Below are positions 59,116 to 64,000 of a stretch of DNA of 64,000 nucleotides, piece by piece. This stretch comes from Ectobius pallidus (Eukaryota; Arthropoda; Insecta; Blattodea; Ectobiidae). Location: assembly GCA_964059195.1 (NCBI GenBank), contig CAXKWD010000011.1, positions 33,780,066 through 33,844,065 on the forward strand, in the 5' to 3' direction. The translations under genes were made by a program, and so were the position numbers. The notes below the pieces were generated by a model that had not been told where the DNA came from, did no database searches, and saw only the letters and a program-made list of their open reading frames with translations. The first letter of the stretch is position 1. Each line of letters opens with the position of its first letter.

Positions 59116-61136
59116 ATCTTAGCTCATTGTTCACCTATTTAACCTAGCATAACTGATAACAAAATGATTACAGAATATATTCTAATACAATTGAATTGAA
59201 TGTTTTACTTCCCAACAGTTGAGCAATAGGAAAGGTATGTAAACAACAATCCAGGCGAGAGAACGACAGGCCAACAATGGCTCAACTTGCACTTGCAGCG
59301 CAGTAAGCACATACAACTCAGTGATCGAATTCATCGACATGGCACTTGGTTACCAACAAATGCGTTTCACTAACTGTGATTACAAGTTTAGGCCTACTAT
59401 TGTACAGTATATTTTATTCACTTCTAAAGAATCAGAACAGGTTTTTATTACCTTTTGAAGTTATAAAACTTGAACGTATTTATTTTTAACATGTAAAATG
59501 TTAATTTTGCAACAATTTTCAACCTTCCCCCAGAAATTTCAACGCCGCACTCTGCGTCTTAACACCCTCTCTCCGTGGGCACCCCTGCTAAATCCACTGC
59601 ACTTGTCTGCCAAAACTAGTCAGTTAATATTAAACCCTCAATACAAAGCTGCAATGTCGTTTCATATAAAAACTTGAACAATGAGATAAGATCTGAATGT
59701 AGGTAGTGCTTAAAAAACTGTACTAAAAGTAATATTACTTTAGGGTAGGCCTACGGTATGTAATAAAAATATGGGTGACCTGTAAACCAATGGTCATTTC
59801 ACTTTCAAGCTGACCTCTGGGTTAGTAGTGTTAGTTCCAATGAGAACTTGGATTGGTGATTGCTTCCTTCACCTCTGATAAATCATACTGAATCACAACT
59901 GCAAATCATATTTGCTACCATCTGAGCCATGTTGGTTGCTAAGTCCTTTGTGTGATAGCCAATAAGGGCCAATATCTATCTTCTGATTGGTGGCCTCATC
60001 CCCAGATATAATATATAAACACATTTCTTCAATTTTTGTAACAAAGTTTCAAACTGGGTTTCAAGTCAGTGCTTTATAACTCTGGCTTCAGGCATGGGTA
60101 AAGGTAAATTTTTCCAACAAGAAACAAAACTGGACAACAACATAGTCACCCAAGAGTAGAGATAAGATAAGCAATCGCGTAGTTTTCCACTCACCTCACT
60201 CATATTTTGTAAAAGGAGATTAAGTGACAAAAAATTAAAACTTTTTATGGTTAAAATAGGCCACAAAATACCAGTAGTATGCAACAATTTATTTGACAGA
60301 AACTTATGTATAAGATACAGAATTTTGATGTGCATAATTGTACACAAAATTTCCCATGTGTTACACCATAGCACTGAGTTATGTGAGTCAGTTGAAGAAT
60401 TTAATGTTGTACCGACACGTTGCCATGGTACCTCAATGTAGAGCAGCAATATCTAAATGTTTATGTAATGGTTCTCCAGGTTCTATAAAAAGGATACAGC
60501 TTAATTTTTTCAAATAACCAACTTATGTGCAGGGACGTATCCAGAGTGGGGGCCCGAGGGGCCTGCGTTTCTCATTTAGTATTCTTAAATAAAGTGTTCT
60601 ATTAGGCCTACCCATCTGCCATTTTATATTAGCCCAACAGTAGGTACTTTTAATAGCTGAAAAATTAAGCTTTAAAATTTAATTTCAATGCCTTTTTTTT
60701 TAATATTATTATTTTGGAACAGAAAACAGTGTTGTATGTGTTTAAAAATAGCTATTTTATATGTGTCTGAAAAACTTATGTTAAAATGAAATTTGAAGGC
60801 TTAATTTTACGAAATAAAAAAAATGGGGCCCCTCCTAAACCAAAATCCTAGCTATACCTTTGGTTATGTGAGGAGACAAGAAGCACTTCAAAAATACTGT
60901 AATAACCAAAACATTTAAACAGGTAGGTACAGACAAAAGACATACTACCACTGCATCTGTCACATAAGTGCAATATCTAGATAACAGCCACAGAAAAGTT
61001 TCTTATTAAAATATTGACTTACTTCTGAATCATCATCTGCTTCATCAATAATCAGAACTGGAGAATTTTGGTAGGAGACAATGTCTACATCGCTCTCCAG
61101 ATCAATATCCTTGTTCACTGTCATGAAGCCGTCCAT
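54936..61136 (-). CDS. C2H2 zinc-finger protein, eight fingers, three coding exons
   Basis: Predicted nuclear DNA-binding protein of unknown target. Coding exons are 61136-61023, 57215-57099 and 55709-54936; all junctions are phase 0 with consensus GT/AG (GTAAGT donors at both exon ends), giving 334 residues. The first two exons (residues 1-77) are acidic with no recognised domain, including EADDDSE and NEEEPDY. The third begins EESSSTTSW and carries eight Cys2His2 fingers from about residue 114 to 331. Most are joined by TGEKPY-type linkers; finger 7 has the wider His spacing PHLLRKH and finger 8 is a degenerate CKVCGLS form. The ATG lies four bases inside an exon that opens with TTTTTAG, so a 5' UTR exon is expected further right. 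The large intron (57216-61022) carries a TIR element with a retrotransposon inside and a hAT-like MITE. A possible extra exon near 56513-56612 does not fit the phase and is left out. Confidence 0.9.
57489..59873. mobile_element. DNA element with ~130-bp inverted ends, interrupted by a retrotransposon
   Basis: Left end 57489-57620 (GCAGCCACCAATCCAAGTTC, then ACCCAGAGGT and ACCATTGATT) recurs inverted at 59725-59873 (GAACTTGGATTGGTGATTGC at its outer edge). The jockey/CR1-like retrotransposon lies between. It sits in the large intron of the zinc-finger gene. Superfamily not identified; no transposase seen. Confidence 0.65.
57639..59115 (+). mobile_element. 5'-truncated jockey/CR1-like non-LTR retrotransposon
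   Basis: Open frame 57639-58688 covers the reverse transcriptase from block 2 on: SKAFDCVDHEVLLDKL, FGVPQGSVLGPLLF, the catalytic ILYADDTTF, FLLNDSKTQ, VKFLGIYIDMKLNWEPHVNY and the C-terminal NNPFYSVSEFF. Endonuclease and ORF1 are missing. The 3' UTR ends in a TTATTTATTT tail near 58800; a related second 3' end with an (ATT)n tail follows at 59040-59113. The frame is intact across this part, so insertion is recent. It lies antisense to the zinc-finger gene. Confidence 0.88.
60367..60440 (+). mobile_element. SINE E head fragment
   Basis: TTTAATGTTGTACCGACACG and TTGCCATGGTACCTCA match the segment at 15258-15320 leading into the tRNA-like head there. Only the start is present. Confidence 0.55.
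60530..60862. mobile_element. 333-bp hAT-like MITE
   Basis: Starts CAGGGACGTATCCAG and ends (complement) CAAAGGTATAGCTAGG. Flanks CTTATGTG (60522-60529) and GTTATGTG (60863-60870) differ at one base, a near-perfect 8-bp duplication. Inside, GGGGGCCCGAGGGGCC and GGGGCCCCTCC form a second inverted pair. Confidence 0.72.
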
Positions 61137-62019
61137 TGTTCTAAAAATTATTATTTCTATTCAGTAAATATTCTTTGGTAAGGACATAATCAGAGAGTGT
61201 TCAAAAACAGGGTGCTTAGGAAAATATCTGGGCATAACAAGGGAACCTTACAGGGTGTCATCTCAAAACCTACCCTCAAATCTTGCACATCGAAAGGTCT
61301 TCATTACAGATGGGGAGAGAGCAATGGTGGTTTGTGGATTTTATTCTGGAACAACTCGTCCGCAAAAATGCAAACAAACTAGAAACTCTGAGAAATGTTT
61401 ATGTATCAAAGTATGAGTATGGCTATATGCAATTAACTTATATGCCACATATCCTCTGCTTAACCTGATTTGTTAGTGGCCTTCTTCTACCCATTGCATA
61501 TACTTTCTATTTTAGTTACATTTTATTTATTTATTTTGGCCATTCCACTATTGACTTGAGAGAGACATTATCTTTATACTGTACACCAGATAGAGAGTTT
61601 AAAGCTAAGAAATTTACAAAGAATTTTCTGTCTGTAAATCATCATACTGCAACTGACACCAATAATTCAAGAATTTGTGCAAAAAGTTACATTGACAGCT
61701 TGGAATGTGATTGATTAGTGAGCTTGATCCAGCTCCTAAATATTTTATTGTCAAATCAAAATAGTTTGGTTTTTAAACTAATTTTTTGCTACAGTTTTTG
61801 TGTTTAAAAGTGATTGAACATGACAATATTAAGGCTGATGGCTCAATCGAAACTGAGCCAAGAGCGGCAACTGATACAAGGGGAAAAACTCTCTCCCTAT
61901 CCTCAAGGCATCCAGGCCTCACATCACATCCATCTTATAATGCAGGAACAGATACTGCATTAGTCTTTCTGGTTCAACAAATCGGATACCGATATCGTTC
62001 AAACTAATCAAAATGGGTA

Positions 62020-62170
62020 ACCTTCTTCTTTGTCTTCTTCTTCTTCTTCTTCTTCTTATTATTATTATTATTATTATTATTATTAGGCTACTGTTGTTAT
62101 TGTTATTACTTTATTATTATTATTGTTTTTATTATTACTGTTATTATTATTATTATTATTATTAATACTA
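62020..62170. repeat. (CTT)n and (ATT)n simple repeats
   Basis: A CTT run (about 62023-62055) passes directly into ATT-rich units to 62165. Confidence 0.92.
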
Positions 62171-62640
62171 CTGTATTAATTTTTTTTTTTACACCAGTTC
62201 GCTCTGGGAGGAAGACTACACCGCCTTGGTGTCAGATGTATAGACATGGCCAGCTATAACTGAATAGTAATCAGAAAGCCATACATAAGCACTGTTTTAT
62301 AAAGAAAGAAACAACCATGATGAAGATCAATGACGTTTACAATTACCAATAAAGTTTGCCGTTTACGATCATCATCATTGGCATACGGTATATTTAGAGT
62401 TTAACATGACTGAATGAATAGATGAACTTACAGTTATTACATAATATATTAAAAAATATGCATAATATACCTTGTTATGGGAAGATATAATTCTGAAGCT
62501 CTAGCTTATTCTGCTCTCTAGCTAAGTCATGATGGAGAAGGCAAGTTCTCAATCAAGTCCGTTCACATGTAGAGTCCTTTAATGAAGCAAGAACGATCTG
62601 TAAAAATGCAAAATTAATTACTACATAAATTATTTGAATA

Positions 62641-62783
62641 CTGTAGAAACTGTTCTCGGGTTTCCAGTCGGGTAGTTATAGGAGTACATCCTGAGCTTTC
62701 GGCGACTGTCTGCGTCGTCATCTTCGGAGATCTTAGGAGTACCTATAACTACCCGACTGGAAACCCGAGAACAGTTTCTACAA
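62641..62783. mobile_element. Small foldback with ~40-bp arms
   Basis: GTAGAAACTGTTCTCGGGTT onward (62643) is exactly inverted at the right, ending GAACAGTTTCTAC (62781). The ~50-bp centre, on the minus strand, includes CGAAGATGACGACGC then GTCGCCGAAAGC, the style of Penelope-like hammerhead regions. Confidence 0.6.
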
Positions 62784-63138
62784 TGTATTCGTCGGGAGAA
62801 CCTTCAAATTTTTATTTGAATACTGTTTGTTATCTTCTTTCTAGTACTTCATTACTGTACGAACAATAGATTCTGAGCCTTTTCCATGAATTGCCTTCCA
62901 AATCATACTGCTTTTGACAAAGACTCTGTAATAAGTACATGCTTGACATGTGCATTTTCCAAATAGCTGTAATGAATTTTAAATTACTGTGAAAAATAAA
63001 ATGTGAGACTAACACGAACCAGTTAGTGTCAGCAAAAATTTTAAAATTTTGCCATAACAAAAAAAGTGGTTTAGTAAAATTTAACCTAATCAGTATATGA
63101 AAGAAATATTTTCAAAATGTACCTGACACATCGTATAT

Positions 63139-63310
63139 TCCTGGATATATGTAAGTATTTATGAACCACAGATTATTGTCTCTGTTGGACATTACATATT
63201 ATATTATAGGAGAAAAATTCCTCCGACACTGGGACTTGAACCCAGGACTTTTGGCTATTCGCACCACTGCTCTACCAACTGAGCTAAGCCAGAGCTCAAT
63301 TCACAGCGCC
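63139..63310 (-). mobile_element. SINE family C, best copy
   Basis: Minus strand head: TTAGCTCAGTTGGTAGAGCA (A box and D arm), then CCTGGGTTCAAGTCCCAG (T arm with B box); acceptor-stem-like pairing CTCTGGC/GTCGGAG is possible. The tail GGAGGAATTTTTCTCC and beyond is shared with copies at 1296 and 47655, so it is a SINE rather than a tRNA gene. Confidence 0.8.
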
Positions 63311-63561
63311 AGATGGAACCTTCCTCCTATGATTGAATGCCCTTAATGGTCTTAATTAAGCTCCGGCTTAGCTGGGTGGGTGAATACACTTGCTGAATTT
63401 ACAGAAACCCTAAAAATTATGTCGTTGACCTCCTGACAACAAAAGAATTCCATGTGCTTTTGAAGACCAGTTTCACAACGCCGGTCAGTAGCGTGAAGAA
63501 TGGCTAGCATTAGGCTTAGTGGTAATTCCGTGTGCAGTGACAAAAGAGATAAACGTGATTA

Positions 63562-64000
63562 TGGGTCATTCTACAGAAACCCTGCAGTTTTGATGCAAGA
63601 ATAATAAAAAAACGAATTTATCAGATATGTCCTAAAAAAATATTTACAGTACTAGTTTTAAAGTACTTAACCTGTGGTTTAAGTGATGTAGGTCATCTCT
63701 TTTTGGTTTTCTTTAAAAAAAATCTAAAAGAAAGGTGCTGTCCACGGAAGTGATTGCATGTCCACAGAAGTGACTTTTGATCATAATAATGGACTTTTGT
63801 TATAAATTATGCTTGTGACACTATTTTTTCTAAAGGAAAAACAGATTTAGGTTTATTATTCAAGAAATTAATTTACTGCCACAGAGTAACCACTTGTAGG
63901 CCTATAACATACATAAGATGTCATAAAAAAAGATGTCACTAAAAAATAAAACAAAAACTTAGAAATTATTAAAGGTTTACAAAAAGATACAGGTCTTTCT
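63562..64000 (-). mobile_element. Transposon-like repeat, copy 2, cut by the window end
   Basis: Matches 19291-19678: GGGTCATTCTACAGAAACCC, later GTCCACAGAAGTGA and ACTTAGAAATTATT, in the same order and orientation. It has a ~50-bp insertion at about 63700-63745. The right end lies outside the window. Confidence 0.85.

Noticed and set aside
63212..63292. tRNA gene (possible GAA anticodon)
   Set aside because: Acceptor, D and T arms nearly fold, but the anticodon stem has a mismatch and the sequence continues into a tail shared with two other loci, so it is a SINE.

Overview
This is a eukaryotic window, almost certainly from an insect with a large, transposon-rich genome. Coding exons carry GT..AG introns, the DNA is AT-rich, and the proteins are ordinary animal families. 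The palindrome TAGGCCTA and near forms recur unusually often. My best guess is Blattodea (cockroach or termite) because of that motif and the repeat mix, but nothing here proves it.

Four protein-coding genes are supported. (1) 1089-10442, minus: the 5' part of an FGD5/FGD6-type RhoGEF; four coding exons read in one frame from a start codon at 10442 and run off the left edge inside the first PH domain. (2) 31525-32967, minus: a complete two-coding-exon ARL6 (BBS3) small GTPase of 189 residues. (3) 40338-41366, plus: a complete, single-coding-exon ZIP (SLC39A1/2/3-type) zinc transporter of 342 residues. (4) 54936-61136, minus: a three-coding-exon C2H2 zinc-finger protein of 334 residues with eight fingers. 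ARL6 and the ZIP gene lie head to head. Their candidate first-exon donors face each other across a transposon insertion that seems to have split a once compact shared promoter.

Nearly all the rest is mobile DNA. 1-10.5 kb is the FGD gene, whose introns hold a SINE tail, a 440-bp foldback with hammerhead-like cores, and two or three small DNA transposons. 10.5-31.5 kb is a transposon field: decayed non-LTR retrotransposons, several tRNA-derived SINE families, pogo-like short elements, a hAT-like element at 18.0-19.0 kb with a perfect 8-bp target duplication, a mariner-like transposase remnant and a PIF/Harbinger-like MITE. 33-35.4 kb holds two tail-to-tail copies of one non-LTR family inside the ARL6 5' region. 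35.87-39.80 kb is a hAT-in-hAT nest: a 3.75-kb element with its own 8-bp duplication, carrying two tandem arrays, inside a ~0.18-kb element with a different 8-bp duplication. 41.4-54.9 kb is intergenic and contains Penelope-like foldbacks at 46.0-46.85 and 51.65-52.27 kb, a hAT MITE and decayed coding fragments. 54.9-61.1 kb is the zinc-finger gene with a jockey/CR1-like element in its large intron. 61.1-64 kb holds simple repeats, a small foldback, a SINE and a copy of the repeat found at 19.3 kb.

The host genes have no evident common pathway. I see no defence system, operon or CRISPR array. The most distinctive material is structural: inverted Penelope-like retrocopies with hammerhead-like motifs, the nested hAT insertion at a divergent promoter, and the satellite-like array inside it.
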